Below, piece after piece: positions 36,157 through 45,114 of a stretch of 61,179 bases of DNA (position 1 is the stretch's first letter; every line of letters starts with the position of its first letter). The stretch is from an uncultured Prevotellaceae bacterium (GTDB lineage: Bacteria > Bacteroidota > Bacteroidia > Bacteroidales > Bacteroidaceae), in NCBI GenBank assembly GCA_902779455.1, contig CACZBS010000018.1:1-61179 (forward strand), given 5' to 3'. Below the pieces are notes generated by a model. That model did not search any database. It was not told where the DNA came from and saw only the letters and a program-made list of their open reading frames with translations. The translations under genes were made by a program, and so were the position numbers.

Positions 36157-39100
36157 ATGAAGAGAACTACTACTAAAACAATGATTCTGGGGCTGATGAT
36201 GCTCATGGGCAGCATTGGCGCCATGGCCCAGCAGCTGGCCTTTCCCGGCGCACAGGGCTGGGGACGCTTTGCCACGGGCGGCCGCACGGGAAGCGTCTAC
36301 CACGTGACTAACCTGAACGACTCGGGCACGGGCTCGCTGCGCGACGCCGTCAGCCAGCCGAACCGCATCGTCGTCTTCGACGTGAGCGGCGTCATCCGCA
36401 TCTCGTCGCGCATCGTCTTTGCCAAGAACCTCTACGTGGCCGGTCAGACGGCTCCGGGCGAGGGCGTCACGGTCTATGGCGACGGCGTGTCGTTCTCGGG
36501 TGCCGACAACCTGATTGTGCGCTACATGCGCTTCCGCATGGGTGCCGTGGGCACTAAGGACAAGGACTGTGCGGGCATCGCCAACGGTCAGAACATGATC
36601 TTCGACCACTGCTCGTTTGCGTGGGGCCAGGACGAGAACTTCTCGATCAACTGGGACAACAAGGGCACGGCCCCGAAGAACATCACGCTGCAGAACTCCA
36701 TCGTCGGCCAGGGCCTGATGACCCACTCGGCCGGCGGCCTGATGCAGGCCGACAACATCACGCTCTATCGCCTGCTGCTCGTCGACAATTCTACGCGTAA
36801 CTTCAAGGTGAAGGGTATCAACCAGTATGCCAACAACCTGGTCTACAACTGGAAGAACGCGGCCTACAACATGGGCGGCGACTCCGAGGGCACGAGCTAC
36901 TGCAACATCGAGTCGAACCTCTTCATCAACGGTCCCGCCGTGGGCGGCAACTGTCTGACGGGCGGCAACGCCAACTTCCACTTCTACGGCGCCGACAACT
37001 GGCAGGACCAGAACCGCGACGGACGCTTCAACCCCACTGAGTTCACGGGCGACGGCGGCGGCGACCGCCAGGCCCAGCCATACAACTACCCCGAGCTGGA
37101 GAAATGGGCCGCCACCGACCTGGTGGAGAAGCTGTTGCCCGACGTGGGCGCGTCGCTGCCTTATCGCGACCTGGCCGACTGCTACATGGTCGACGAGGTG
37201 CTGTCGTTCGGCAAGCAGGGCCGTCTGATCACCAACGAGAACGAGCTGCCCATCGGCGTGCCCACGCAGTGGAGCTGGTTTAAGGGCACGAAGGCCGAGG
37301 ACAGCGACGGCGACGGCATGCCCGACTGGTGGGAGACGGCCAATGGCTGCGACCCTCAGAAGGACGACGCCATGACGCTCGACGCCAATGGCTATGCAAA
37401 CATCGAGAACTACATCAACAGCCTGACGAAGGCCGACCGCGAGTTCTTCCTCCGCGCCCCGCTGCTGCCATCGCTGCTCTCGGCTACGACCAACTCGCTG
37501 ACTCTCACGTGGTATGACTTCACGGACAACGAGGAGGGCTTCATTGTCGAGATGAAGCAGGGCGACACGTTCGTCGAGGTAGGGCGCACGACTGACTCTC
37601 AATTCTCAATTCTCAGTTCTCAGTTCCCCCTGGAGCCTGGCCGGGCCTACGTGGTGCGCGTCTGTGCCTACAAGGGCTCAGACAAGAGCGACTACACGCC
37701 TGAGGTGACCGTCAAGACGCGTCCCGAGCAGGTCGACATCATCGACTGTGAGACCTTTACGGGCACGGGCGACGGCGAGTGGCTCATCAACCCGCTCGAC
37801 GACGAGACGATCACCCTCACGGAGCCGACGGAGAAGACGGCCGTCGTCGTCTACAGCGACGCCCACGTCACCCTCGACGGCACGGGCTACGTCAGCGGTC
37901 CGGCCTCGATGAACAAGACGGGCAAGGGCACGTTCACCGTGGTCAGCGACCAGCACTACGAAGGCGCCACCGTGCTGCACGACGGCACCTTCGAATTCGC
38001 TACGTTGAAGAACGGCGGCGAGCCCAGCGGCCTGGGCATGAGCCAGGAGTTCTCCCAGAACTGGGTGATGGACGGCGGCATCTATAAGTACACCGGTGTG
38101 ACGACGACTACCAACCGCTCGGCCCGCCTCTACAGCGACACTGAGTTCAACGTGGCCAACAAGAGCGCTGTGGTGACGATGAACGGCGCCATTGAGGGCC
38201 AGGGCGACCTCATCGTCGACGGCGAGGGCACCATGAGTGTCAACAACACAGGCTTCTTCAAGTTCGACGGCGACCTCGTCCTGCGTGGCGGCACGGTGAA
38301 GCTCAACACGAAGGACGTCTCCAGCGCCGGCATCGGCTCGGCCTCGCGCCTCGTCCTGGCCGGCGGCCGGCTGACCACTGTGGGCAAGAGCGAGTCGAGC
38401 GTCGGCTACAGCTTCCCCATCGTGGCCGAGGCCGGCACGACGTCGACCCTCGAGTTCGACCTGTGGAACACCAACAAATGCGCCGTCTCGGGCACGGGCA
38501 CACTGGAGTGGGGCGTCACCTACCTGCGTGAATACATCGAGGGCAACTGGGACAACTTCACCGGCCGCCTCATCATCAAGCCCTTCGGCAACAACGGCAG
38601 CAACCGCCAGTTTGCCATCCGCAACGGCGCGGGCATCCGCAACGCCACCATTATGCTCAAGAGCGGCGCAGCCATCAACGGCGCCAAGAACGAGTCGACC
38701 TACTATTTGGGCGGTCTCTCGGGCGAGGTCGGCTCGAAGCTGTCGGGCTTCAACGTCAAGCAGAAAGGCTCCGGCACGTGGATTGTCGGCGGTGCCAACA
38801 CCGACGAGGAGTTCCGCGGCACGATTGACAACAACGACCAGGCCGGCTCGCACCCCGGCACCACCAACATCGAGAAGCAGGGCACGGGCGACTGGCGACT
38901 GACGGGCAACAACGTCTACAGCGGCACGACCATCGTCACCCAGGGCGCGCTCATCGTCAACGGCCGCCACACGGGCACGGGCAACGTCACCGTGCGCACC
39001 AACGCCACGCTGGCCGGCACGGGTCAGCTAGCTGGTAACGTGACCATTAACACGGGCGCCACGCTGCAGGTCGGCGATACGCTCGTCAACGGCGACGGCC

Positions 39101-40116
39101 TGACCTTCGGCGGCGCGCTCAAGATGAACGGCACGAGCCGTCTCGTCGTCCTGGCCGACCGCACCCGCAGCAACACGCTGACCCTGCGGGGCCAGACGAC
39201 CATCTCGACGCAGTCGACGCTCTGCCTCGACTTCGAGGAGGCTCCCTACGACAAGACCGAATACCAGATCTTCAACATCGACGGAGCCACCATCACCGGA
39301 CAGTTTGCCGCCATTGAGCCCGCCACGCCCGGCGAAGGCCAGACGTGGGACACGTCGCGTCTCTACACCGAGGGCGTCATCACCGTCGTGGGCGGTGAGA
39401 CGAACCCTGACACGGGCGAGACCCCCGGTCCGCAGCCCGGCGAGATGAAGACGGCCCTGCTGGCCTGGGGCAACATGATCAACAAGTCGTACGACAACTC
39501 GGAATATAAGAACATGATGGTGGGTGCCGAGAACGACGAGGCACAGGGCTTCTCCCTCGTCATCACGGGCAACCTGCAGAAGTCGTACGCCAGCGCCGGC
39601 ACGCCCAAGCTGCCCGTCGAGTACAAGGGCGAGATCATCGAGCGCACGGCCATCAAGCTGTCGAACGGCGCCCAGAACACGATCTTCATGCCCGAAGGCG
39701 CCCGCGCCACGAAGATGACCATCTACAGCATCACGGGCACCAACGCCAGCAACCGCGAGAGCTACTGGAAGGAGGTGGCCGGCGTGACGTATACGCCCGC
39801 GACGACCACTGTGCTCGACCTCGACGCCCCGCGCTCGAATCCCAACAAGGTGACGTTCGAACTGAACGACGTGCCCAGCCAGGTGACGTTCACCAACACG
39901 GGCGAGCAGCAGTGTGTCATCATCTATCTGGAGTACTATATCGGCGGTGAGCCGGATGGCATCGGGAGCGTCGGCCCTGCCAGCGCCAAGGCTGTCCGCA
40001 CGGAGATCTTCACCCCCTCGGGCGAGCGCATCACGCAGCCCCGCGCCGGCATGCTCTACATCGTCCGCACGGTCGACGCCGCTGGCCGGATGACGAGCCG
40101 CAAGGTCGTTTTCTGA
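36157..40116 (+). CDS. Secreted polysaccharide lyase (pectate lyase-like, PL1-type) with T9SS-type tail
   Basis: This 1319-aa protein has a signal peptide (LMMLMGSIGAMAQ). Residues ~20-430 form a pectate lyase-like beta-helix: QLAFPGAQGWGRFATGGR, NLNDSGTGSLRDAV, IFDHCSFAWGQDENFS, NNLVYNWKNAAYNMGG and the late calcium-type EDSDGDGMPDWWE. A fibronectin III-like domain follows (about 440-525). Then comes a long repeat region with autotransporter-type beta-strand motifs (GNNVYSGTTIVTQGALIVNG) and a T9SS-like tail (TPSGERI, then GMLYIVRTVDAAGRMTS). It probably cleaves pectic galacturonan outside the cell. The heptamer-derived peptide SQFSILSSQF lies in the fn3-like part. Confidence 0.85.
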   Translation: MKRTTTKTMILGLMMLMGSIGAMAQQLAFPGAQGWGRFATGGRTGSVYHVTNLNDSGTGSLRDAVSQPNRIVVFDVSGVIRISSRIVFAKNLYVAGQTAPGEGVTVYGDGVSFSGADNLIVRYMRFRMGAVGTKDKDCAGIANGQNMIFDHCSFAWGQDENFSINWDNKGTAPKNITLQNSIVGQGLMTHSAGGLMQADNITLYRLLLVDNSTRNFKVKGINQYANNLVYNWKNAAYNMGGDSEGTSYCNIESNLFINGPAVGGNCLTGGNANFHFYGADNWQDQNRDGRFNPTEFTGDGGGDRQAQPYNYPELEKWAATDLVEKLLPDVGASLPYRDLADCYMVDEVLSFGKQGRLITNENELPIGVPTQWSWFKGTKAEDSDGDGMPDWWETANGCDPQKDDAMTLDANGYANIENYINSLTKADREFFLRAPLLPSLLSATTNSLTLTWYDFTDNEEGFIVEMKQGDTFVEVGRTTDSQFSILSSQFPLEPGRAYVVRVCAYKGSDKSDYTPEVTVKTRPEQVDIIDCETFTGTGDGEWLINPLDDETITLTEPTEKTAVVVYSDAHVTLDGTGYVSGPASMNKTGKGTFTVVSDQHYEGATVLHDGTFEFATLKNGGEPSGLGMSQEFSQNWVMDGGIYKYTGVTTTTNRSARLYSDTEFNVANKSAVVTMNGAIEGQGDLIVDGEGTMSVNNTGFFKFDGDLVLRGGTVKLNTKDVSSAGIGSASRLVLAGGRLTTVGKSESSVGYSFPIVAEAGTTSTLEFDLWNTNKCAVSGTGTLEWGVTYLREYIEGNWDNFTGRLIIKPFGNNGSNRQFAIRNGAGIRNATIMLKSGAAINGAKNESTYYLGGLSGEVGSKLSGFNVKQKGSGTWIVGGANTDEEFRGTIDNNDQAGSHPGTTNIEKQGTGDWRLTGNNVYSGTTIVTQGALIVNGRHTGTGNVTVRTNATLAGTGQLAGNVTINTGATLQVGDTLVNGDGLTFGGALKMNGTSRLVVLADRTRSNTLTLRGQTTISTQSTLCLDFEEAPYDKTEYQIFNIDGATITGQFAAIEPATPGEGQTWDTSRLYTEGVITVVGGETNPDTGETPGPQPGEMKTALLAWGNMINKSYDNSEYKNMMVGAENDEAQGFSLVITGNLQKSYASAGTPKLPVEYKGEIIERTAIKLSNGAQNTIFMPEGARATKMTIYSITGTNASNRESYWKEVAGVTYTPATTTVLDLDAPRSNPNKVTFELNDVPSQVTFTNTGEQQCVIIYLEYYIGGEPDGIGSVGPASAKAVRTEIFTPSGERITQPRAGMLYIVRTVDAAGRMTSRKVVF
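37597..37628 (+). repeat. Intergenic-type heptamer repeat inside a coding region
   Basis: The units AATTCTC, AATTCTC, AGTTCTC and AGTTCCC (37601-37628) are the reverse complement of the GAGAxxT heptamers seen in intergenic gaps (for example 52290-52322). Here they are translated in frame as SQFSILSSQF within the lyase gene. Confidence 0.8.
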
Positions 40117-40169
40117 ACCTTATGAAACCGAACAGTCCTCTCCCGCCATGGGGTGGGGGAGGAAAACGA

Positions 40170-40199
40170 AAAATGCCTGACCTCACGGCCAGGCATTTT
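40170..40199. terminator. Bidirectional terminator downstream of the lyase gene
   Basis: AAAATGCCTG (40170-40179) pairs with CAGGCATTTT (40190-40199), and the stem extends inward with one mismatch around TCAC. T-runs on both strands mean it can stop the + strand lyase transcript and the - strand riboswitch transcript. Confidence 0.85.
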
Positions 40200-40236
40200 C
40201 CATCTAAAAAACTTATATAATAATACACGTACTACA

Positions 40237-40317
40237 TTAAGAACGTAGCGAGAGAGAGTCGGCACACAATGAGGGCGCATCACTCCTACGAATGAGTGTC
40301 CAAAGTCTGATTGTCAT
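40237..40317 (-). CDS. Short ORF (26 aa) directly downstream of the cobalamin riboswitch
   Basis: ATG at 40317, stop at 40237. The product starts MTIRLWTLIRRSD and matches no family I know. Its start lies 5 bases beyond the riboswitch expression-platform strand (40328-40322), and it is the only reading frame between the riboswitch and the terminator at 40170-40199. It may be a real small peptide, a decayed start of a lost gene, or chance. Confidence 0.25.
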   Translation of the reverse strand: MTIRLWTLIRRSDAPSLCADSLSLRS

Positions 40318-40321
40318 GATC

Positions 40322-40547
40322 GCCTCGGCACGCTTACATCGAGCGTGTGTCGGCATTTTCTCTTCACCGAGGCAGGTCTTCTGACTTCGTTCCCATCGGC
40401 CGTCTCCTTCCCGCCCGTTTTGTGTTCAGAAGGGCAGTGGATTCTGTTTTTTTTTGACGGCTAATGCTTAAAGGAACTCACAGCTGCGGGACAGTCGGAG
40501 ATTCTCACTCACATTCCCTATTGATCGCGGTTAAGCGAACCTCAGTG
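40322..40547 (-). promoter_or_regulatory. Cobalamin (B12) riboswitch with P1-competing expression platform
   Basis: Read on the - strand, the aptamer shows the conserved core GAGAATCTCCGACTGTCCCG followed by CAGCTGT, the TCCACTGCCC segment, GGGAAGG, and the B12 box GTCAGAAGACCTGCC. P1 is formed by CACTGAGG (40547-40540) and CCTCGGTG (40372-40365). The 3' P1 strand can instead pair with CCGAGGC (40328-40322) just downstream, the layout of an on/off switch. The element lies directly after folK, with its own promoter. No B12-related gene follows on this strand. Confidence 0.9.
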
Positions 40548-40571
40548 GCGCTTTCTTGTCGTTAGCGGGTG

Positions 40572-40579
40572 CAAAGTTA
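40572..40579 (-). promoter_or_regulatory. Promoter -7 box for the riboswitch transcript
   Basis: TAACTTTG on the - strand matches the Bacteroidetes -7 consensus and lies about 25 bases upstream of riboswitch P1. Its first three bases are the TAA stop codon of folK. Confidence 0.7.
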
Positions 40580-40969
40580 CGAAGAAAAGTTGAAACGGCC
40601 AAACATTCCGAGCAGTTTCTTCACGTAGGGCCGATTCCAGTCGCGCTCGTGGTAGCGCCGGCCGTCGTAGAGCAGCAGGTCGAGGTCGATGCGGACGATG
40701 CCCTCGCGGCGGTCCTCGGCCGTGCGCCCCATGTCGGCCTCGATGCGCTTGAGGGCCGCCTCGAGGTCGTCGGCGTTGAGCGCGGTGTCAGCCTCGACCA
40801 GCTGGTTGAGGTAGAGGTCGGGCCGTGCGGAGTGGATGGGCTCCGTCCAGATGGCGTCGGTGTAGCGCCGTGGGGTGATGATGGCGTCGAGGCGTCGGCG
40901 TGCCTCGGCGATGTTCGCCTCCTGGTCGCAGTTGGAGGCCAGCGATATGATGATCTTGTGGAGCGTCAT
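40577..40969 (-). CDS. folK: 2-amino-4-hydroxy-6-hydroxymethyldihydropteridine diphosphokinase (HPPK)
   Basis: This 130-aa cytosolic enzyme pyrophosphorylates the pterin in folate synthesis. The diagnostic block is GIVRIDLDLLLYDGR (HPPK RxIDLDLLxY), and an N-terminal KIIISLASNCDQEANI takes the place of the usual LGSNxGD. Compared with the ~160 aa of E. coli FolK it is short, as in other Bacteroidetes. The ATG at 40969 is preceded by a -7 box TAATTTTG (- strand, 41005-40998). The gene is divergent from the TetR regulator. Confidence 0.9.
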   Translation of the reverse strand: MTLHKIIISLASNCDQEANIAEARRRLDAIITPRRYTDAIWTEPIHSARPDLYLNQLVEADTALNADDLEAALKRIEADMGRTAEDRREGIVRIDLDLLLYDGRRYHERDWNRPYVKKLLGMFGRFNFSS

Positions 40970-40997
40970 TGTGCAGCGGCTTTTATTGTTTGATGTG

Positions 40998-41057
40998 CAA
41001 AATTAGTAAAAACTTGGCATAAACGTGACGTTTTCTGAGATTTTTTTCGTACCTTTG
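40998..41057. promoter_or_regulatory. Divergent promoters of folK and the TetR gene
   Basis: On the - strand, TAATTTTG (41005-40998) serves folK. On the + strand, TACCTTTG (41050-41057) serves the TetR gene, whose ATG at 41064 is only 6 bases beyond the box, implying a leaderless or nearly leaderless message. Confidence 0.75.
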
Positions 41058-41063
41058 CGCCAA

Positions 41064-41690
41064 ATGGAAGAGACGCGCCATATTTCGGCTTACCGGCAGT
41101 CGTTGCGCGAGAAGATTCTCGACAAGGCGATGCAGGCCTTCGTCGCCCATGGCATCAGGGCGGTGAAGATGGACGACATCGCCCAGAGCCTTGGCATCTC
41201 GAAGCGCACCCTCTATGAGATCTATGAGAACAAGGAGGTGCTGCTCACCGAGGGCCTGAAGAAGGCAAAGGCAGAGGAGGAGCGCCGTCTGTCGGCCATC
41301 GTGGCTGAGAGCGGCAGCGTGATGGACGTGCTGCTCTACGTCTATCGGCGCCGGATGGAGGAGTTCAGCGTCGTCAATCCCGCCTTCTATGCCGACATGG
41401 CCCGCTATCCGCAGCTCATCGAGTATCTTGAGGCCGACAAGGAGCGCCATCGTCAGCGCATGCTGGACTTCCTTCGTCGTGGCGTCGAGGAGGGCTTCTT
41501 CCGCAGCGACATCGACTACGTGCTGACGATGAAGGCCTTCGAGGCGGTCTCTGACCTGGTCATGACGCAGCAGCTCTACCGCACCTACACGATGCGCGAC
41601 CTGTTCAGCAACATCCTCTTCGTCATGCTTCGTGGCATTTGCACGAAGCGTGGCGTCGACGTGATCGACCAGTTCAAGCAGTACACTTGA
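41064..41690 (+). CDS. TetR/AcrR-family transcriptional regulator
   Basis: 208 aa from ATG 41064. An upstream in-frame GTG (41025) is rejected because the promoter box lies inside that extension. The N-terminal helix-turn-helix is MDDIAQSLGISKRTLYEIYENKEVLL, preceded by KAMQAFVAHGIRAVK, typical of TetR. The C-terminal helical ligand domain (residues ~60-205) shows no clue to the ligand. It is divergent from folK and convergent with the porin operon. The target is unknown, and autoregulation is possible. Confidence 0.9.
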   Translation: MEETRHISAYRQSLREKILDKAMQAFVAHGIRAVKMDDIAQSLGISKRTLYEIYENKEVLLTEGLKKAKAEEERRLSAIVAESGSVMDVLLYVYRRRMEEFSVVNPAFYADMARYPQLIEYLEADKERHRQRMLDFLRRGVEEGFFRSDIDYVLTMKAFEAVSDLVMTQQLYRTYTMRDLFSNILFVMLRGICTKRGVDVIDQFKQYT

Positions 41691-41700
41691 TGATTCTCAA

Positions 41701-41854
41701 CAACGAATTAAGACGAATCTCACGAATTACACAAATTGGTTGCCCCTGCAGGAGGTGACGTGTCCCCACGTCGCACTTGCCACAGGTGTCACGTGAGGAC
41801 ACGTGACCTCCTAAAACGTACCAAGTAACTCGTGAAATTCGTCTTAATTCGTTG
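41701..41854. repeat. Nested inverted repeat (palindromic element A) between convergent genes
   Basis: Outer 30-nt arms (41701-41730 and 41825-41854) match at 28 positions by eye. Inside is an imperfect palindrome (41750-41812) whose arms read AGGAGGTGACGTGTCC and GGACACGTGACCTCCT. The inner element matches element E at 48406-48470 almost base for base. It lies between the 3' ends of the TetR and porin genes, where it could act as a bidirectional transcription stop or be a MITE-like mobile element. Confidence 0.85.
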
Positions 41855-41881
41855 TCTTCAAGATGTTTGAAAGGCTATTCC

Positions 41882-44206
41882 TTAGTTGAAGAAGTTCCAC
41901 GAGATGCCCATCTGGAGGCTGGAGCGGTCGATGGGGTAGTGGGGCGTCAGGAATGCCTGGCGGCTGAACGACGTGCCCATGGCGTTGGTCATCATGACGA
42001 AGAAGCGGGCATGCTTCAGGTGCAGGTTGGCATAGACGTCGATGAAGGGGAAGTTGCCCAGTTCCATGCGCGTGTCGGCATTCTGCTGCACGCCGAACTG
42101 GTTGAGTTGCGGACAGAAGTCGGGAACCGCATACTTGGTGAAGTAGGTGGCGGCGGCGCCCAGCTCCACCTTCAGCACATGGGCCACCATGAAGTCGAGG
42201 TAGAGGTTGGAGAAGATGTTCAGCTTCGGCAGCGGCAGCACGTCTTTCGCGCTCGACGACTGGTAGGTCACGGTGTTGTCCCAGTGGAGCGGTCCCAGTC
42301 GGAGGCGCTGGTCAATCTGCGCGGTGAGGATGTTGATGTTGCCGCTGTGCTGCATCATCTGAGCGGAGAGCTGCTTGCGCGTCTCGCCGTCGATGGCGTA
42401 GTCCATTCCCAGGTAGGTGTAGTTCTGTATCTCTTCGACGGCCACGCGCAGTCGCGTCTTCGTCTTGTTGAAGCTGAAGTCGCCCTCGATGCGCGTGCGC
42501 ATCTCCTTGCTCAGGTGGGGGTCCCACCAGAAGTGCTTGCCGTGGTAGTGGCGCTGGGTGAACGTGGGGTTCAGCCGGTAGAAGTAGCCGCGGGCGGCCA
42601 GCCGCACCGTGTCGCCCAGCAGACGGAAGTTGAGGTCGGTGCGGCCGTCGAGCTTCAGCTGTCCCAGGTCCTCGCCCACCACCCATGTCTCGGCCGTCAC
42701 GTCGTAGTGGAAGGTGCGTCCCTGCTGGCGGATCAGCTGTCCGCCCAGACTGAAGTTGTGCTCCGTCAGCCTGTTCATGTAGGCCGTCGTCCCCTCGTCG
42801 TCGACCCATGGCAGCTCGAATCGTCGCAGCTCATGCGTGGCAAAGACCTTGAGTCCTGAGGGCACGTAGCGGTTGAAGCCTTCGAGCAGGGCCATGGCCA
42901 CCGTGTTGCGCACTGCGAAGTGGCGTGTGGGGTCATAGATGGAGTCGCCCGAGTAGGTGCCCCGCAGGGTGCTGAAGTAAGTGTCGGCGTAGAGCCCCTT
43001 GGGCGAGTCGTAGGCCTGGTAGATGCGCTCCTGGTTGGTCAGCTCGAGGGTGTGGATGAAGCTGGTCACGGGCACGAACTCCCGCTTCATCGTCTGCTCT
43101 ATCGAGTCCTCACGGGCTGCGAGGGCCTGCAGGCTGTCGGCCTCGGCCTTCGAGTTGACGGTGATGCGGGTGGCGTCGGCCGCTGTCGAGTCCGTCGGCA
43201 TCGCCGTGGGCATGTCGCCCGCTATCTTCGCATCGTCGGGCCGGCCCTTAATGATGGGCTCCGGCTCCTGGTCGACCTTGTCAGCCATCTCGCGGTCCTT
43301 GGCGCTCTCCATGGCAAACTGTCGGGCGCGCAGCTCCTCCTCCGTCATCTTCACCTTGCGGTAGAAGCCGAGGGCATAGCGGTGGGTGAGGAAGAGCCGC
43401 TGCTGGTTGTGGCGGTTCCAGTTGCGGTCCAGCAAGACGGGAATCTCGCTGTCCTGATAGCTCTCCGTATAGATTTCCGGGTGCACGAAGTACTGGTCGT
43501 CCGAGATGCCGCCGTTCTCCGTCGCTTTCTGGTGGTTCAGCGTCACGAGGGCGTGCATCTGATACTGGTCGCCCCTGTACGAGGCGTAGAGGTTGGTGTT
43601 GAAGTGCGAGTTGTTCTGATTCTGGAAGTAGCCGCGGGCGTAGAGGTAGTCCAGGTCGAAGCCGACGCCCAGCCGCTTGCCGAAGTTGGCAGCGAAGCGG
43701 GCGTCGATGTGGTCCTTGCCGTTGGTCTTGTCGCCGCAGTTGTTGTAGGTCAGGTTGGTGACGGGCGACAGCGTGTTCGTGAAGTGCCATGCGTCGGGCG
43801 ACTCCAGCACCTGGCTGTAGACGTCGGCCAGTGCGAACTGCGACTGCAGCGGCCTGTTGGCGAAGATGCGCGACAGGCGGGCCGAGTAGTTGTTGCCCAC
43901 GGTGTTGTATTCGCCCGTCGGGCCGATGCCCATCGTCGTGTGAGGGAAAAGGTGGGGCAGGGTGTCAGGCTCCGTCCGCGTGATGTCGCCGAAGCGGCGG
44001 TCGACGGTCCATACGTAGAGTCCCCGCGGGATGATCTTCTTCTTGTTCTTCGTCGTGTCGTTGTTGTGGGGATTGAAGTTCTGGTTGCGCCGCGTGACGT
44101 TGCCCGACGCGTCAATCTGGTTGAAGTCCTGGGCACGCAGCACCGTGGGCGCACCGAGTGCGACCAGCAGCAGGAGCAGCAGCGGGCGTAGCGTCGTTGT
44201 CGTCAT
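41882..44206 (-). CDS. Putative outer-membrane porin
   Basis: This 774-aa protein has a signal peptide (LLLLLVALGAPTVLRAQ) and an overall pattern typical of the Bacteroidetes 'putative porin' family: PRGLYVWTVDRRFGDI, TYNNCGDKTNG, RFAANFGKRLGVGFDLDYLY. It has many amphipathic aromatic-ended strands and the C-terminal strand SLQMGISWNFFN ending in aromatics. A charged Ala/Glu-rich linker (~residues 285-370) interrupts the barrel. It is the last gene of a three-gene - strand operon, with a 3-base gap to the small membrane protein. The transported substrate is unknown. Confidence 0.85.
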   Translation of the reverse strand: MTTTTLRPLLLLLLVALGAPTVLRAQDFNQIDASGNVTRRNQNFNPHNNDTTKNKKKIIPRGLYVWTVDRRFGDITRTEPDTLPHLFPHTTMGIGPTGEYNTVGNNYSARLSRIFANRPLQSQFALADVYSQVLESPDAWHFTNTLSPVTNLTYNNCGDKTNGKDHIDARFAANFGKRLGVGFDLDYLYARGYFQNQNNSHFNTNLYASYRGDQYQMHALVTLNHQKATENGGISDDQYFVHPEIYTESYQDSEIPVLLDRNWNRHNQQRLFLTHRYALGFYRKVKMTEEELRARQFAMESAKDREMADKVDQEPEPIIKGRPDDAKIAGDMPTAMPTDSTAADATRITVNSKAEADSLQALAAREDSIEQTMKREFVPVTSFIHTLELTNQERIYQAYDSPKGLYADTYFSTLRGTYSGDSIYDPTRHFAVRNTVAMALLEGFNRYVPSGLKVFATHELRRFELPWVDDEGTTAYMNRLTEHNFSLGGQLIRQQGRTFHYDVTAETWVVGEDLGQLKLDGRTDLNFRLLGDTVRLAARGYFYRLNPTFTQRHYHGKHFWWDPHLSKEMRTRIEGDFSFNKTKTRLRVAVEEIQNYTYLGMDYAIDGETRKQLSAQMMQHSGNINILTAQIDQRLRLGPLHWDNTVTYQSSSAKDVLPLPKLNIFSNLYLDFMVAHVLKVELGAAATYFTKYAVPDFCPQLNQFGVQQNADTRMELGNFPFIDVYANLHLKHARFFVMMTNAMGTSFSRQAFLTPHYPIDRSSLQMGISWNFFN

Positions 44207-44209
44207 GCG

Positions 44210-44446
44210 TCAGATCTTTAGGATGCGCAGCGTCAGCTCCACGAACTTGAACAGCGAGGCGACGACGAGGATCCACTTCGCCACCTCGTGGTCCCACTTA
44301 TAGTAGCACAGCAGTCCGGCCACGGCGCCCACCATGAAGATGACGTTGAGCCAGAAGCGCAACACGCGCGTGCGGCTCGAGTCGCGGAATGGCTCCAGGT
44401 TGTGGCGCTTCTTGTGGGGTATCTGCTCGTTCAGTTGTTCTTCCAT
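44210..44446 (-). CDS. Small membrane protein, two predicted transmembrane helices
   Basis: This 78-aa protein has a charged N-terminus (HKKRHNLEPFRDSSRTR) followed by two hydrophobic segments (FWLNVIFMVGAVAGLLCYY and VAKWILVVASLFKFVELTL). It is probably an inner-membrane protein. It lies 18 bases after the DUF4468 gene and 3 bases before the porin gene, so all three are likely co-expressed. I do not recognise a named family. Confidence 0.7.
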   Translation of the reverse strand: MEEQLNEQIPHKKRHNLEPFRDSSRTRVLRFWLNVIFMVGAVAGLLCYYKWDHEVAKWILVVASLFKFVELTLRILKI

Positions 44447-44464
44447 CGTCGGTGAGGGCTTAGC

Positions 44465-45076
44465 TTATTTGGTGAGAACCTCGCTGAACTTACGGAAGAG
44501 GTAGTCCTTGCGGTCGATGGTCTTCTGGCGGAACTTGCCGCTGACGCGTGCCAGCTTTGTCTGCTTCTTGTTCAGTCCGTACTTGTCGTTGATCCATTCC
44601 TCGGCCTTGTAGGTCTGAGCCTCGCGCTCCTCGTCGTAGATGTAGATGATGCGGGTCATCTGCAGCTTCACGCGGCCGTCCTCACAGTCGGCTACGAGAT
44701 GATAGAGCAGGCGCGTGCGGTCGAGCACCAGCGCCGTCGACTTGAACACGAGCCACTCCTGGAGGCTGGCCACCACCTGGCCCTTCTCGGCGTCCTCGAT
44801 GGCCACGCGGCTCTGCTCCTTCACCTGCTCGGGAGCCTTCACCAGGTCGTGCATCAGCTTCACGACGGCGTCGTAGAGCTGTGCCTTCGTCTTGCCCGGG
44901 GCGCTGATGGTCGTCTCGAAGACGACGCGGCCGTCCACCTCGGGCACGGCTCCCGCCAGATACTTCGGGTTCATCTTCGGGTCTGTAATTGTCGTCTCCG
45001 TCTGTTCCCAGGCGTTGCTTTGTGCCGTGGCTGCCAGCGGCAGCATCATCAGCAGTGCTATCACGATTCGTTTCAT
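44465..45076 (-). CDS. DUF4468-type secreted protein
   Basis: 203 aa from ATG 45076. A longer frame to 45148 is rejected because the promoter box TAACTTTG (- strand, 45114-45107) lies inside it. The signal peptide is VIALLMMLPLAATAQ. The DUF4468 pattern is visible as DGRVVFETTISAPGKTKAQLYDA, LQEWLVFKSTALVLDRTRLLYHL and DGRVKLQMTRIIYIYDE. Such proteins are periplasmic or lipoprotein-like with unknown function. First gene of the operon ending with the porin. Confidence 0.85.
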   Translation of the reverse strand: MKRIVIALLMMLPLAATAQSNAWEQTETTITDPKMNPKYLAGAVPEVDGRVVFETTISAPGKTKAQLYDAVVKLMHDLVKAPEQVKEQSRVAIEDAEKGQVVASLQEWLVFKSTALVLDRTRLLYHLVADCEDGRVKLQMTRIIYIYDEEREAQTYKAEEWINDKYGLNKKQTKLARVSGKFRQKTIDRKDYLFRKFSEVLTK

Positions 45077-45106
45077 CTTTTCCTTATTATTTATTGTAAA
45101 ACCGTG

Positions 45107-45114
45107 CAAAGTTA
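45107..45114 (-). promoter_or_regulatory. -7 promoter box of the DUF4468-porin operon
   Basis: TAACTTTG on the - strand, 30 bases upstream of the ATG at 45076. Confidence 0.7.

Noticed and set aside
40138-40163. GC-rich inverted repeat CCTCTCCC/GGGGGAGG as a terminator of the lyase gene
   Set aside because: It lacks a T-run, and the better terminator lies directly downstream at 40170-40199. It may be a dispersed repeat.
41025-41063. N-terminal extension of the TetR regulator from GTG 41025
   Set aside because: The promoter box TACCTTTG at 41050-41057 lies inside it, so transcription starts after this codon.
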